Positions 24,901 to 37,720 of a stretch of 64,000 bases of DNA are shown here, one piece after another (position 1 is the stretch's first letter; every line of letters starts with the position of its first letter). Position numbers and translations under genes: made by a program. This DNA is from Beaufortia kweichowensis (Eukaryota > Chordata > Actinopteri > Cypriniformes > Gastromyzontidae), in the NCBI GenBank assembly GCA_019155185.1, contig CM032811.1, positions 9,134,075 through 9,198,074 on the forward strand, written 5' to 3'. Below the pieces are notes generated by a model. That model had not been told where the DNA came from. It searched no databases and saw nothing but the letters and a program-made list of their open reading frames with translations.

Positions 24901-25399
24901 TGATGAGCAGAATTGGACTTGTGGAATTACTCGAAGTCCTCCGTCTCTTGTGATGTGCCGCACCAACACCAGCCCAGTCCAACGCCACCAGCCCATCGTC
25001 GCTCAATTGCAAATGATCTCGAATAAAATGCACAGGACAGTCATACGGCCAGACAGCACCGAAAACAGTCTGTAAAGACGAACACGCTCGCCAGTTCAGT
25101 TTGGGTATCCGTAACGGCTTGCAAAAAGTCATGCAATGTTTGAGAAGGTAGTTTGCCAGGGCAGATGGTTTGCATATTAAGGCAACCGTGGGTGATTCAT
25201 CTTGCCCCCCTGGTTTCTGCTTCGTCCCCGTGCCACTGTTGGACTCGCATCTCTCCGTGGATCTTTTGCTCTCGCGCCGCGGAATTTCAAGCCCCTGAAG
25301 CAGCAACGTGGACTGGCTCTCTTCTCCAAAACACTTCACCATCGGCCAGAGTATGGCCATTAAAACCATAATGCAAACAGCAACAACCCATTCCAGCAT
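21999..25399 (-). CDS. abhd15: ABHD15, alpha/beta-hydrolase domain-containing protein 15
   Basis: Three coding exons on the minus strand: 24,860-25,399, 22,768-23,120 and 21,999-22,554. All have GT-AG introns and matching phases, giving 482 residues (human about 468). The protein starts with a hydrophobic anchor (MLEWVVAVCIMVLMAILWPM), followed by a family-typical region (CKPSALANYLLKHC, HLQLSDDGLVALDW) and the hydrolase fold. Conserved blocks include FGDPTDLREAVRYIR, LLLSYLGECGSSSYVTAA, ERNDPLRDIDEVAIPVLC and the C-terminus YNWQRSYTR. The expected triad would be Ser239 (AVSES), Asp369 or Asp370 (CSQDDP) and His401 (GHGGHCGF). The usual G-x-S-x-G around the serine is degenerate. The mammalian protein is known from adipose tissue and is linked to AKT/PDE3B signalling and lipolysis; enzymatic activity is uncertain. 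Fish can carry two copies (a and b); I cannot say which this is. Confidence 0.95.
23568..23586. repeat. perfect 19-bp palindrome
   Basis: TGTGGTATTAAATACCACA is a perfect inverted repeat apart from its central base. It lies in intron 1 of abhd15. It may be a transposon-end remnant or chance. Confidence 0.4.
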
Positions 25400-25690
25400 T
25401 TGAACGGCTTGTGAGGCTGCGGTTAAGAAACCCTGCGAAAAACCTCCGGTGTAGATTATTTTTTAAAAGAAAATTAAATCACATAAAATAGCGACACTTC
25501 ATTATTATTGTAATTGAGAGCACACATGCAGAGTACAATGAATTCAATCCCCTTTTTCGACTCTTCTAAGTTTGAAGGCTGGATCATTTTAAGCGTCCAA
25601 ATGTTATTTTCCAAAGTCCGTGTAACGCGTCATAATAACATAATTTACGGCATAAGAATGTGCTGTGTTGCCGCCATAGTTCAAAATGAA

Positions 25691-25693
<3 letters not shown>

Positions 25694-25752
<59 letters not shown>
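25694..25752 (+). repeat. (CT)n microsatellite
   Basis: About 29 uninterrupted CT units. The tract lies 295 bases upstream of the abhd15 start codon and reads as (GA)n on the coding strand, so it falls within the likely promoter or 5' untranslated region of that gene. Length polymorphism between individuals is expected. Confidence 0.97.
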
Positions 25753-25754
<2 letters not shown>

Positions 25755-26249
25755 CGCTCTTTGTGTGAGCTGTGCTCTGTCTGATTATGCAATCGATCGT
25801 CTTTCGCAGTCAACTCTTCAAAGCCACTTGCATCCGCCTGTGTGATACACGCACCGTGCCTTGTGGCATGCTTGTGCTCATTTCTGTCATCTGTGAAAGA
25901 GCGGCTGTTGTAGTGAATTATCGTCAGATAGTTTTGTGTCGAGTCGCATCCTCACACGCGAGACATAAACTGTGAATCATCCAAGTAGTAGACAAGGAAC
26001 GCCCTCTTTATATTATTCCCCCGCGAGATACTATCAGATGAAGAGTACTTGTCTTCCAGAATACATTTTTCTCAATAGATGTCTAACAAAAACCTAAATG
26101 CTTTGATCATTGATAAACTTAGTCCAAGGAAGTTAAATAATAAAGAGAATCTCCTAAATCATGAAACCAATTGCAAAAACTTGCAAACCAGTTATATAAG
26201 CTTTTTTATTTTAAATATGTTATAATGCACACAAGTTAGCCAATATATT

Positions 26250-26400
26250 TGTGACCGTGCCTGTAAAAACTAAGTCTCATAATCTAATTATCAATATTTG
26301 ATCATCAGTCTTTGACAATATCAATAATCAATCTTTGACATGTCATTACTCAGTCAATATTGAGGATATCAAGGTTATATTTTCACATAATGTTCTTGAT
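26250..26400 (+). repeat. dispersed repeat family A, copy 2 (diverged)
   Basis: It begins TGTGACCGTGCCTGTAAAAA and contains TGACATGTCATTACTCAGTC and ATCAAGGTTAT, as in the copy at 17,570. It is more diverged and includes an internal duplication (CAATATTTGATCATCAG, then CAATAATCAATC). Confidence 0.65.
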
Positions 26401-29400
26401 GTGAATGTGAATAAAAAATAGCTTCTGTTTGTTTTCACATAGTCACATTTTACATACATTTTAAATATGTAAAGTCACAGAGTCAAAAGTGATCCCAGAT
26501 ATTCAGTGATATTCATTCTGGGCCATTTGTGACTGTTAAAACTAACGGACTAATATGAAAAGAGGTTCGTTTTAAACTACATTAGTCTTTAATTAGTTGG
26601 GGGCGGTATAATTCAATAAAAACAAGCTTATATGTGGCACAGCTCCATCTGGGTGTGTTGCCTACTCAAAGACTGCTGGCACCAGTGTTGCTATTGTTCT
26701 CAGTGTATTCTTAATGCCCTCAAAATGGACAGTAAATGGTCCATTAATGCCTTTGTGTTTTATATATAGTGCATTAGGTTTACAGGAGAACATGTCATAT
26801 TAGGATTTGTTTGTTTGATATTCAGATGTAAGCTGGATTTTTGCACACTAAATCTGTTTTCAATTACATTTGATTTGTTCAATTGACTGACACTTTAATG
26901 TGGAAAGTGAAAGTATGGATTCTTTTGTTGTGTGTGCATAGTACACAAAGATTTGCTGACTTTTGTTGTGGGTTGTTGGGAGATTAAAGAGATTGGATTT
27001 AAAGTGCATGTGGTGAGCTGCTGCTGAAGGGACGACAGTGGTTTTTAACTGGTGGGTTGTAAGCCACCAGTAAAGGTTTTCTGATTGTAGTGAAAAAACT
27101 AAAATGCTAAATGCAAACAATAAAATAAAACTAGTCATATAAAAAGATATGATAGCAAAAGATAGATGATAGAAGATAGATGAATTAACTTTCAAAAAGG
27201 GCACAAAGGATGTACATCTGTTCTGTATTTTTTAATATAAGCAATTTTGCTACTGTGTTGGATTTTCACCTCACTTTTAATGTGCATTATACAATCTGGG
27301 TCCTGAAGCAAACCATTGGTATATACCTCAAGGGAGTCTAGCAGGATGTATAAACTAAAGACCTTTAATGTATTTTTAGGATTGCAGCTAAATTATAATA
27401 CAATATTTCCACAAGTGTCACACCCCAAAGGATTTAATGACAATGAAAGTGTCTCTTTGCTATGCAGGAAGTGTCTCAAAATAATTTTTGAAAAAGCCAA
27501 GACCACATCTGATAGCCTTGGGTGTATAGTAAGAAAACAAAGGGCCTGCATGACAAATTCGAGAATGTTTTTCCAGCAGCCATGACCTCCAGAACACAAA
27601 CTGATCACTGTATCTTTTCGCTTTGTGTCCATCTGACCTTCTTTGTGATTCAGATCTCTTAAATATGTGATTGTGGTACCTTTGCACATGCACAGTGGGC
27701 TAAATCACTGGGCCAATGTGATGATATGAGTCTGTCATACTTGTGTTTTTTTACTGCCCCGCCCATTAATTGAGCCGAGAATGGCTTGTCTATATCTGGC
27801 CCCTTCCCCTGAGTACTGATTCCAACCGAAATACTAAAATTGAAACGAAGCCTACATAATGGTTTGAATTATAGAGCAAGTACCACTGCATGCATTATAA
27901 ATGAGAAATCTCCTGCGCGGGCAGCTGATCGTTCAGCAGAGTCATGCAAATTTAATTCACAGTGGATTGAATTTGAACAAAAGAAACATTCAATATTTCT
28001 AAAATGAAATTGAAACATTCTGTGTTACATCGGAGTCAACAGAAATATTGTACAGTATAACCACAGAGCTTTAGTACACACCGCTTCAACAAAATTTGGC
28101 TTGATTGAATAAGGCGGTAGTGCTGCATATATGTCTTTTAAAGTTTTAATTTACACACTGTACTAGTTTGATGTAAAGTAAATAACTCATCAAGTCAAGT
28201 CATATAGGGGTGTTAATTGACATAACACCTCACACACAGTCAGTCAATCAGCTATATGTGTCAGCAAAATCGTCTTCCTGCACCCATATATCACACTTCC
28301 CGCACGCTATAACCATTTCTACATGTTATGATGGACTGAAGAACCTCATAAATTGACAATGAGATTCATCTGGTGTGTTCCTTTGGCTGTGTTCCCCTCA
28401 GATGGCGCAGAAGGTCTGTGACATCAACCATCACACGCACGGCTGTTTTAAAGGAATGTAAATAAACATCTCCAAATGATAAGCAGAAATCTGTTCTGAC
28501 CCATTGCTCTTTATTTCTCAGTGAAAAGTTCAAGATGTGCTTAGAATAAAGCCAGCTTTTATAAAACTGTATGTGGGAGCAAAGGTATGATTATGGCAAT
28601 GTTGTAGAAACATGCAGCTGGGTCTTCACTGTTGCAGTGGGTTTGCAGTGGCTCTGCTGTGGGTGATGTGATGGCAAAATGACGTGTGAGCACTTGACCA
28701 CATCCTGTTGTCTTCCTACATTTAGATTTCCTCATACACTTCCTGTTTTAAAGGACTAAGTTAAGCCAACAAAGTGAAGACAGGTGCATTGAAGTCTGTG
28801 TGTCTTTTTACATGCACTCTTTGATCTCACTGTGTGGGTTTGATGTCAGTGAATGATTGTCATTTGATGAAAGTAAAGTTTTGCCATGGACTTTGTTTAT
28901 GCACGATTTGGTTACTGATTGATGGAGTTTTATAATTAGATCAGATTTATTTTCAGGACATTTACAGACTCCAATGCCAGTTTTAGTGTAAATGGTGCAT
29001 AAAGTAGCTGCGGCTGCACGGTTATTGTCACTCACGATAAATGTGTCAATCAAATGATCCATCCATCCTAAGCATCTATAAACTATAATACTGGAAATGA
29101 TTTTTGGAAATTATCTATTTCATATAAATGACAGCCATTGTAACTATCTTACTGGACTGCCATCAGGCGCTGGTTTATAAATGCACTATGGTACAGATCT
29201 CTATGGCGACAGAAAACATTTGACAACAAAGAGCGGATGTTTTCACCTGCTGGCACTCATAGGGGATTTAAACAGTCACAAAATACCAGCTGTCATTGGG
29301 TCTAGTGTCATGTGAGTTATCAGAAATGTGTTACTTCATTTTCCTGTGTTACATGTTTGTCCCCTTACCTTACTGCAGTTGTGCAATTGTGAATGTAACT

Positions 29401-30204
29401 TAAAGCTAGTTCTCTCCGTCTCTCTGTGAGTCTCCGTTCATGAAGAAATGATTAATACACATCAGCGTGATAAATGCATCTGATGAGCCATGGAGCAGAA
29501 AGCCACACATCAGGTCTTATTAGATCTGCTTCCTCCAGGGACCCGACACCCGTCACTGCTAAATGGATTAAACTAAACAGTTGCAGCTGTTTATAGAGTA
29601 GAGGCAGTACTTGCAAGCTTGAACTGGTGTTTTGGATTGTATGTCTGTTCCGAACGAGTTGCAAAAAGAAAAGCAGAAAGCAGAGATGCAACTAACCATA
29701 ACCACAGCTACTAAAATAAATAGACTAGGAAAAATGAAAGGGGCAACCAGTCAAAGTTTTAAAAAATATATGTTACATTTTAAAAGCTGTCCAAATTAAG
29801 CTGATGCCACCATTTAAAAACAAGTTCGGAAAAAATATGACCCTGACTAACACCCTAATTAAATGTTTTTTAAGTTTTCCCGTTGAGCATTTACACTTGT
29901 TTAATGCTGACAGTGATTTGTAAGACAACCCTCTACCAAATCACTGTTCCTGCTGTCAACCTGTAGTAAAAAATAAGAAAAGCTTCCATTCCTTTTAGAG
30001 TTTTAACAGGTTGCATTTCATCAAAGCTATGACTTTTATAAAGAGAAGAGAATTGAACAACACAAAGCTATCATACAAGCACAAGTAAACTTTCATCAGT
30101 CTCTTTGATCCTCCTTTAAAGTTGGTGAAAAGCTCTACATCACTACACTCATAAAAGCAGAAAAGATGAAAATAAAGGTTTTTTAGAACTAAATTAATGC
30201 ACAT

Positions 30205-30240
30205 TTAAAAGGATAGCTCACCAAAAAACATTTTTACCCA
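30205..30240 (+). repeat. remnant of palindromic element end
   Basis: TTAAAAGGATAGCTCACCAA is close to the conserved terminus TTAAAGGGATAGTTCACCCA of the cyprinid palindromic element. A second remnant with TTTAAAGAGATAGTTCCTCC lies at about 30,737. Internal sequence is lost or unrecognisable. Confidence 0.5.
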
Positions 30241-31091
30241 CTGCAATGATAATGAACAGGGACAGGGGCTTTTATGCTCAGAGGACACCAGCAAATAGTG
30301 TACATAAACATAAATTAAAAGCGATCATTTTTTTATTTAAATGGTGGCTCTTCTGTGCTTATGAAACAATGTGTGCCTCTTTTTATCACCTCAGAATATT
30401 TTGGAAACTTTTGTGGGGATACAGTAATGACTGAAAAACTAATTATATTGTGTCAAGTGCTTTGTTTTTCTGTGTGGAAAGCTGGAATACATCTCTTTGG
30501 ATTTCAGCATCAGTTATAAAGTGTGTGTGGAGCAATAAACGGATCTGAAATGAGCTGTGACTGATTGCATGTGCATGTGTGCTTAACTCTATAACCTCAA
30601 ATAAATACTGCCCTTTAGCTGGCATGTGGAAACTTTCATCTTTTTAAACAAGACCGGCTCTTTTTATCAAAACCTCTAGCTGCTGTGTATTTATCAGATT
30701 AGCTTTGGGTTCAGTAGGTCTAAAAGATCAAGGTGTTTAAAGAGATAGTTCCTCCAAAAACAGAGAAAATGATCATTTACACGTTCCAACCAGAAGTGGA
30801 TGATGATGTATTATGCCAAATGATAATCTTGTACAAAATATTTTGCAAATACACAAACAAAGTTTAATTCTATAATCATGACTTTTTGGGTGATTTAATC
30901 CTTGCAAAAATTTCCTGCTGATATCTGTCCTCTCTCATGATGGAAGTCTCACAGGTCGGGCACTTCAGCATATCAATGCAAAAAGACTGAAAGAATGGAA
31001 ACATTGGCCTGGCACAGAATCAATCCACTCCTATTGTTACCACAACACAATGACCAAGATCAAAACACTACCACAAACATCAGAAATGACC

Positions 31092-31170
31092 TTAAAAAAA
31101 TCCTTCACCCAAAAATTCTGTCATCATTATCTACTCACCCTGATGTCATTCCAAACTTATATTACTTTCC
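31092..31170 (+). repeat. half copy of palindromic mobile element
   Basis: TCCTTCACCCAAAAATTCTG, then TCATCATTATCTACTCACCC and TGATGTCATTCCAAACTTAT, match the left arm of the common cyprinid palindromic repeat. The right arm is absent, so this is a broken copy. Confidence 0.7.
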
Positions 31171-32999
31171 ACATGTGCTTTAAATGTCACCACATTCTCA
31201 CTGAATTCATGATCTGCTGTCACCAAATGATGAGTTTGTTTTTAAAATACTTTTTGGGGAATTTGACTTTAGTGCTATATGACTTTCCCGTGTAACTGAG
31301 ATGATCTTTTCTTGTCATATCTATGTCTCCCAGGAGTCACAGGCTGCCCTATCTGGTATAAAGCCAAATGAAACATAGTCCCGTGGGACACTCATGGTAA
31401 GGCTTTTCCTCACTGTTCTGTACCCAACAGCACTCACACAGAGGAAAGCATGATAAAGTGTGACATTTTGTGCTCATTTTTTATTAGCTGTGCTTGCAAA
31501 GACATAAAGGATGGCTGAACTTTACAGCATTCGACTACCTAGCAAACTTCATAGAAACGCTGCTCAGTCATTAAGAACATCTTTATATTAATATATTAAA
31601 GAAAGCTGTGGTAAGAAAATTTAAAAGTCTAGTTATTCATTTTCTATGTTACATAAAAAAATTAATCAATAGAATCCAAACAGAAAAAAATCTATAGAAT
31701 AGGAAAAAATCAATAGCTTATCAACATGATTTAACATACTATTCATTCAAAGTTCAGTAGTTTCCCAGTGTAGAAAGGAAGGTTCAAAACCCATGCTAAA
31801 GGGTATGAGGCCTGCCAAAAAACTAATCTCTACATCCATCTCTCTAGCCTTTCTACTGAGAAACTGACATCACTTCAAAGACTCTGTTTCCTCATCTGAC
31901 GGTGAAGAGGATTTCTAAAAATATCCTTCCTGAAGACATCCCATGTGTACTGTATATACCACACTCAAACCAATGCATACGTGTAGTACACCACTCTTTG
32001 ATTTCCAGTACGGTACATCCTGGTCTCACTGTCCCTCTGCCATATCTGTGACAAATCCTTTGTCTCTATGTCCACTTAATCTTCTTGTCCTTCTGGGAGT
32101 GACATTAATCCTCGCCCTTATTTTTTAAGGGATCAGACAAACGCTCACACACAGGTTTGTTACACTAAATTATTATTTGTACCAAACCTGTACACAAACA
32201 AACACACAGACCCTTCCAGTAAAAGTTGTTATGGAGTAATGGGATAAAATGGGATGCATCTATGACATCATAGTCCCAGTGTTAAACAAGTCACAGCAGA
32301 CCACTAATACCATGTTCCCGATCCCACCAATCAGAGCTGAGATACTAACAGGTGAATTGTGTAATAGAACTCGTTAGCACACAACACCATCTGCTTTCCT
32401 GTATATTCCCACTGTGGGAATAAATAGCAACCTCTATACCTCATATCCCCACTGCTGGGATAGGGTGACAGACAAAGGCTATTTTGACAGAGACATGCTA
32501 CCTGCACACCCGACCACTGATTTCTATTACCGCACAGAGAAATAAACAAGTCTGGTGCCTTTTTGTTTTAATCACAACTGAAAAGAACATGATGTGTAAT
32601 TAGTGTTACAGGATCTGCTGCTAGACAGATAATAGCTAGACAGCTTGTTTTGTTCCACTCAGGGGGCACTATGGGGCAAGACAGTACATTCGATCATAGC
32701 AGTAATTGCATAAGTGCTGCTGCCACGGACTCATGCAGTCATAATGGGATGGAAAGCAGCACCTAATGCACCATAAAACTAAACATACAGAAGCAGATTA
32801 TGAGGAGACACTTCCCAACAACCATAGATGAGGTTTATGTTTGTGTGTAGATGGCTGCTGGGAAAATAATTTTTTTTAGTCTTTTTATTTTTTCCGTTTA
32901 TGACAGTAGAGAAGTTGGAAGAGAACGGCAATTTTATGTAAATGTTAACCTCAGAGTTGTCTTTTTATTAAAATTTTAAAGCAATTTTTAATAGTGATT

Positions 33000-33385
33000 T
33001 TTTATAGTCAGGTAAAGTGCTGTTTTCAGAATTGTCACATCCATAACAGACCGTATTCCTCATTATGAGCACATAAAAATTAAATAACTATTTTATGTTC
33101 TTCCTTCCTTGTCCATTTGTTGGGTATTATTGCTTCTCGTTTGTTTATTTTAAAGTATTTTGTCTCTCAAAAACGTGTCATTTTTGTTACATCCATAAGG
33201 CATGTATATTTCCATTTTTTTAAATGGATGACTTGTGCATGTTTGGACTCTATCAACAGGGCTTTAGTAAAATAAAAACAAATGATTTGATATATTAGTA
33301 ATAAATATATTCTGTGAGAGTTTAAATTTCAAGTTTTGACTGAAAATGTCACATCCATAATGCTGGAATTGCTCAACAGGATTGG
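33000..33385 (+). repeat. dispersed repeat family B, copy 1
   Basis: It shares the word TTGTTGGGTATTATTGCTTC and the later block GGACTCTATCAACAGGG with a second copy at 52,690-52,990 (there GGACCCTGTCAACAGGA). Within this copy the word CACATCCATAA, or a close variant, occurs three times (near 33,037, 33,188 and 33,348). It is non-coding and of undecided class. Confidence 0.65.
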
Positions 33386-36300
33386 GACATGACCTCAGGT
33401 CCCCATGAGCCAACAGTGCCTGTAGTGTTAGGAACAAGTACACTACCCTTTGTATTCTTTGCATGTTGATTAACGGTTCAAGACAGATAGACAATCATTT
33501 CACTGAAATTCATTAGCGCTCCCAGAAACACTGTTGTCTGCGAAAGCTTAGAAACACGAACACTATTTCACTGTGAAATAATGTCCGTCTTTATGGTGTT
33601 TGAAAGGCCTGCATTTTTGGCTCCTGTATTTAACTGGGAAGCTTTTCTCCTCCTTGGACTGTAAAGTGCTACAACTAAGCAACAGCATAATCAAAAAGTA
33701 ATAAATACTGTGAGGGTGTATCTTTAATGTGAAGTTTTTCTTCATTTACATAAGTTCGCTCTACCTTTTCTGCTTGAACTGCCAAATTTGTTCTCTTCCT
33801 GAATTGCCAGAGCGTGCAGGCCACTGTATGAGCAGCAGGATAAAAATAGCAAATTAATTAATATCTTCTCATCTTGAGGGAATAAGCAAATGCAAAAAAT
33901 TGTGTGTTTGACCTCGGGGTAAATTGCATTTGCCACTATGCTAAAAAAAGCAGAAGACAATATGCCTGTCAAATTCTCAAAACCACAACTAAACATTCTA
34001 GTAATAAGAAATAAAAATGTACTTTTCATTTGTGGTGGAGAGATTCATAAGGTGACTAAAACTTTCTGTCCTGACCTTTTTGAATGACACCTCAGCAAAG
34101 AAAGTTATTATATTGTGTTGTGAGCTACTTAATAAGCAACTTTGTGCGTCTATCTGTGCTGTGTGACTGAGATAAGGCCGTGTTACATGGCTTCCTGCAC
34201 AACTCAAATAATCTCTCTGATGCACACAAGCTTGCATACACATGAACACAAATGTACTAATGTGCTATTAATATATACAACCTCACTCCCTTTCTCTTAC
34301 CAATACACATACACTGTATTCTCATTCTTACACACACATCCTTTATACAGCCATTGCTTCCTCTACTGAAATCTAAATTAGATTTCATTCAGTTACTCCA
34401 CAGACAAGCAACACAGACTGTAGGCAGATCACTTTTTGTTTCTTTCTCCCATAGCACCAAATGAAAAATGAGTCAACTCCCCTTTGCTTTTCACGTTCAA
34501 GAAAGAGAGAACAATTACTCTATTAGGACAAAATGTGCACACAATCTGATCTGCAGAGGATTTGCATGAATGTTAAAGCCAGTAATGGCCCTTTTCTTCT
34601 GCCAAAAATGTGGAAGAGTGAATTAAGGCGTCCTGTATATCCGCACTTATTGTAAAGGGACGATATCAAATGACGTGAAAGCTCCTCTTAGGTGTTTACA
34701 AGATGCACATGAGCGGAATTTGATGTGCATGAATGGATGGGAAAGTTTAACACCTTGTGACTTCTATTACAGGTGTTTATCGAGTTATTTAGACCTTAGA
34801 GAAAGTAGTGGAAACTCTTGTGAAATAAATATAAGAATTACATGGCGAAAAATGGAAGTGGAATTTGCAAACAATTGATACTAGACCTTTTCTCAGAGTT
34901 AACCTTATTTTTGTTTTAAATTACTAACTAACTAGTCCCATGCTATTTTTAGTGGTGTTAGATGTCCTTGCAAAATTATCAGAATTTTTCACGTACACTT
35001 TAAACTTTTGAAGTTTGACAATCAAAGAGTCTGAACAATTTTTATCTGAATTTTGAATATCATGTTATCTTAAAACTTTAAATGACTCAATGACGTTGAT
35101 ATATTTTAGGCGCTGCACAAGTAAATCATGCATTCAGCATCGAGTTTAAACATCACTGTTTGCTCATTAATAAAAAAATAATATGTGTAATTGTATGTAA
35201 TTATGTGGTTAGTTTTGAAGCTGCCGCTGAAGTTTACAGTACGCAAAATCACGTCATTTATTAAAGATTACAGATGGTTTGGTTTAACTATCCTAACTTG
35301 CTCCCCAGCCGCAGAGGTGCACACATTTCCAAACACAGACAAATATTATATTATCACAGAAAAAATGATGTCAGTGTTACTGGCCCTTTCCTCCCTGTTT
35401 CGAGCGTGCTTTTGAGATCACGGCACATTCCAGAACTCTGAGTTTAACCGCAGTGTAGCAGTGATCCACAGGATTAAAGAGTCAGAGCTGGAGACTGTTT
35501 GACTGATGATGACACTGTGATCAGGGTTGTGGCCATCTGGCAGTGCTGTCCAAATACTTCCTCCTGTTTTCCTTCAGCTAGTGAAGGGGCCCAATTGCTC
35601 CAGGCCTTGATATGTGACCACATGGGTATCCACAATGGGGAGGGTGGAGCTGCATTTTGGATCAGTTACAGTATTGCGGCAACAGAGCGCTGATATTCTG
35701 TAATAAGATCTGCACTGCAAGCTTAGGGGATTTACCTTCTTATGTTTTTTGTATGATTTATTATTTTTTTGTACAAAACGTTCAGGTCTAGGAAAACAGA
35801 ATATCTTGGTGTACCCATATTTGTTTATGAGTAAAGCTTGTTAGGATATACCTGTGTCATACTTAAAGATAAAAAAATATTAAAAAATAAATATAAAAAT
35901 ATGTTACTAATATAAAACTAAAAAAGTATATTAAAATAACAAAATACTCAAAAAGGGATATACTGTATGCTTAATTGTCATGAAATTAGACTTGGACGTA
36001 CTATCATGAGATTTATACTTGAAAGCCTCATACTGGAAGACTTATTTGCCTACTGGGAATTATGTAATCTAATGTAATGACATTTATCAATATCACCCTT
36101 GGAAAATGATTCTAAAGTCCCATGCTCTGTTCACTCACACAAGCATCAGTTAGATCTTCCCACAAGTTTACACATGCATGTAGTTTCACGCATAATTTAA
36201 AGTTTCCTCACCTGAAAGGTAAAGAAAGAACAGGGGCTTTTAATTTCTTGTTTGGACCTTAACGCAGTCACCATGCAGAGATTCTTTTATTGCACATTCT

Positions 36301-37076
36301 ATTGATCATGACAAGCAGGAATGAAGTTTGGAAACCAGCGAGCAAGACAAACAGAGCATGAACTGATGTGGCACATTATTGCTGCATGGGTCCTCTGCCT
36401 GCCAGGTGCCAAAGTTTGCAGATGCTGAAGTTAAGTGCTGTAGCACTTTACTGGATCCCAGAGTGTGTGGGAGAGCTTTTAAGAGTCGTGGATGAGGGTC
36501 ATTAGCGCCTGAGTGACTTTATCAGACTGTCTGGATTGCGGGATTCTATGGTCATGGTGGGCTTTAATGCAACCATGAGCAAATACAGCACACGGCCTGG
36601 CTCTTATTGAACTGCAGACTGGTGCAGACCTTTACAATCTAATAACAGCCCGCCTTTAGCCGCACTGGTTTATGGTGCATGATTACTATATGTGCAAAAT
36701 CATTACTGCTATTAAATTAGAGGGTAAACTCTCCTGTGTTGTCCTGGGATCAAATTCAAACATTTGTAAATTAGGGTGAAAAGAATCTGCTAAACAGTAT
36801 TCAAGTGTGTGTGATATGGTGTCAAATGGGAAGCACCCTGAGGGAGCGTGTGGCCTCTTTTAAAAGCCAGATGTGTCATGCGTATTGTCCTACTGTATCA
36901 TATTGATAAAAGCATAGCTAACATGTTCCAGAGGCCTGTGTGGGAGCTGTAAATCCATACTTTAGATTAAATTAAAGAAGCCCAAACAGTCTATGGGTCT
37001 AAATTAACATTAATGTTAACTTTTTAAATATTAGTAATTGTAAAAAAAACCATTACACTGTCATACACACGTCAAA

Positions 37077-37082
37077 TTTATT
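37077..37082 (-). terminator. possible exo5 polyadenylation signal
   Basis: The minus strand reads AATAAA here, about 640 bases after the exo5 stop. The region between is AT-rich, so the hexamer alone is weak evidence. Confidence 0.2.
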
Positions 37083-37720
37083 ATTTATGATAATGCCTAA
37101 TATATATTAAGATTGCGGAGTAGAAAAAGAAGTGACGAAACAGCGCCATCTAACGGCTAATCTACAGTGTTACAAAAAGAAAACATTAAGGAAACAATTT
37201 TGAGCAAGATTTTGACTTTGTAAAAAATAAACATAAAGCTATCTCCATACCTTACCTCAATTCACAATGGTAAGCTTATAATAATGATTTATAAGTTGAG
37301 CTGTAAATTGGATTTTACAGGAAATGTCCATTTGACATAACTGGATTTTACAACAACGTAAATTAGTAAACCCACAATGACAAGTACGTAAATTAACCTG
37401 CATTTTTATGTTTCAAACAGAGATGGTGAAAAAGATAAAAAAATACAAATTGTAGCTTTTAAATGTCCTACTATTTAGCTATTTTAATTCTTTTTACATA
37501 ATGATTATTCATATATAAGTACAGAGAATTAACCTGTAGAATTTTCCTACATCTTTCTTTTACCTCTATTCTACAAGTACTGTGATAGAAACTCCACACA
37601 AAGTTCTAACTAACACGATTTCATAATACAAGTAGTTTGAAATGCAAATACATCTTATGCATAATGCTTTAAAATAAAAAATAACACAGACAATCTCTTT
37701 AAAATGATAAATCAAGAGTT

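Larger units (their letters stand above)
25760..37700. other. 12-kb gene-poor spacer between abhd15 and exo5
   Basis: No exon with a recognisable protein was found on either strand. The DNA is AT-rich and holds repeat fragments (near 26,250, 30,205, 30,737, 31,092 and 33,000-33,385). Blocks at about 27,300-27,760 and 36,380-36,780 are balanced in composition and free of obvious repeats, so they are candidates for conserved non-coding elements. Distal exo5 3' untranslated sequence may reach about 37,077, where an AATAAA lies on the minus strand. Confidence 0.5.
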
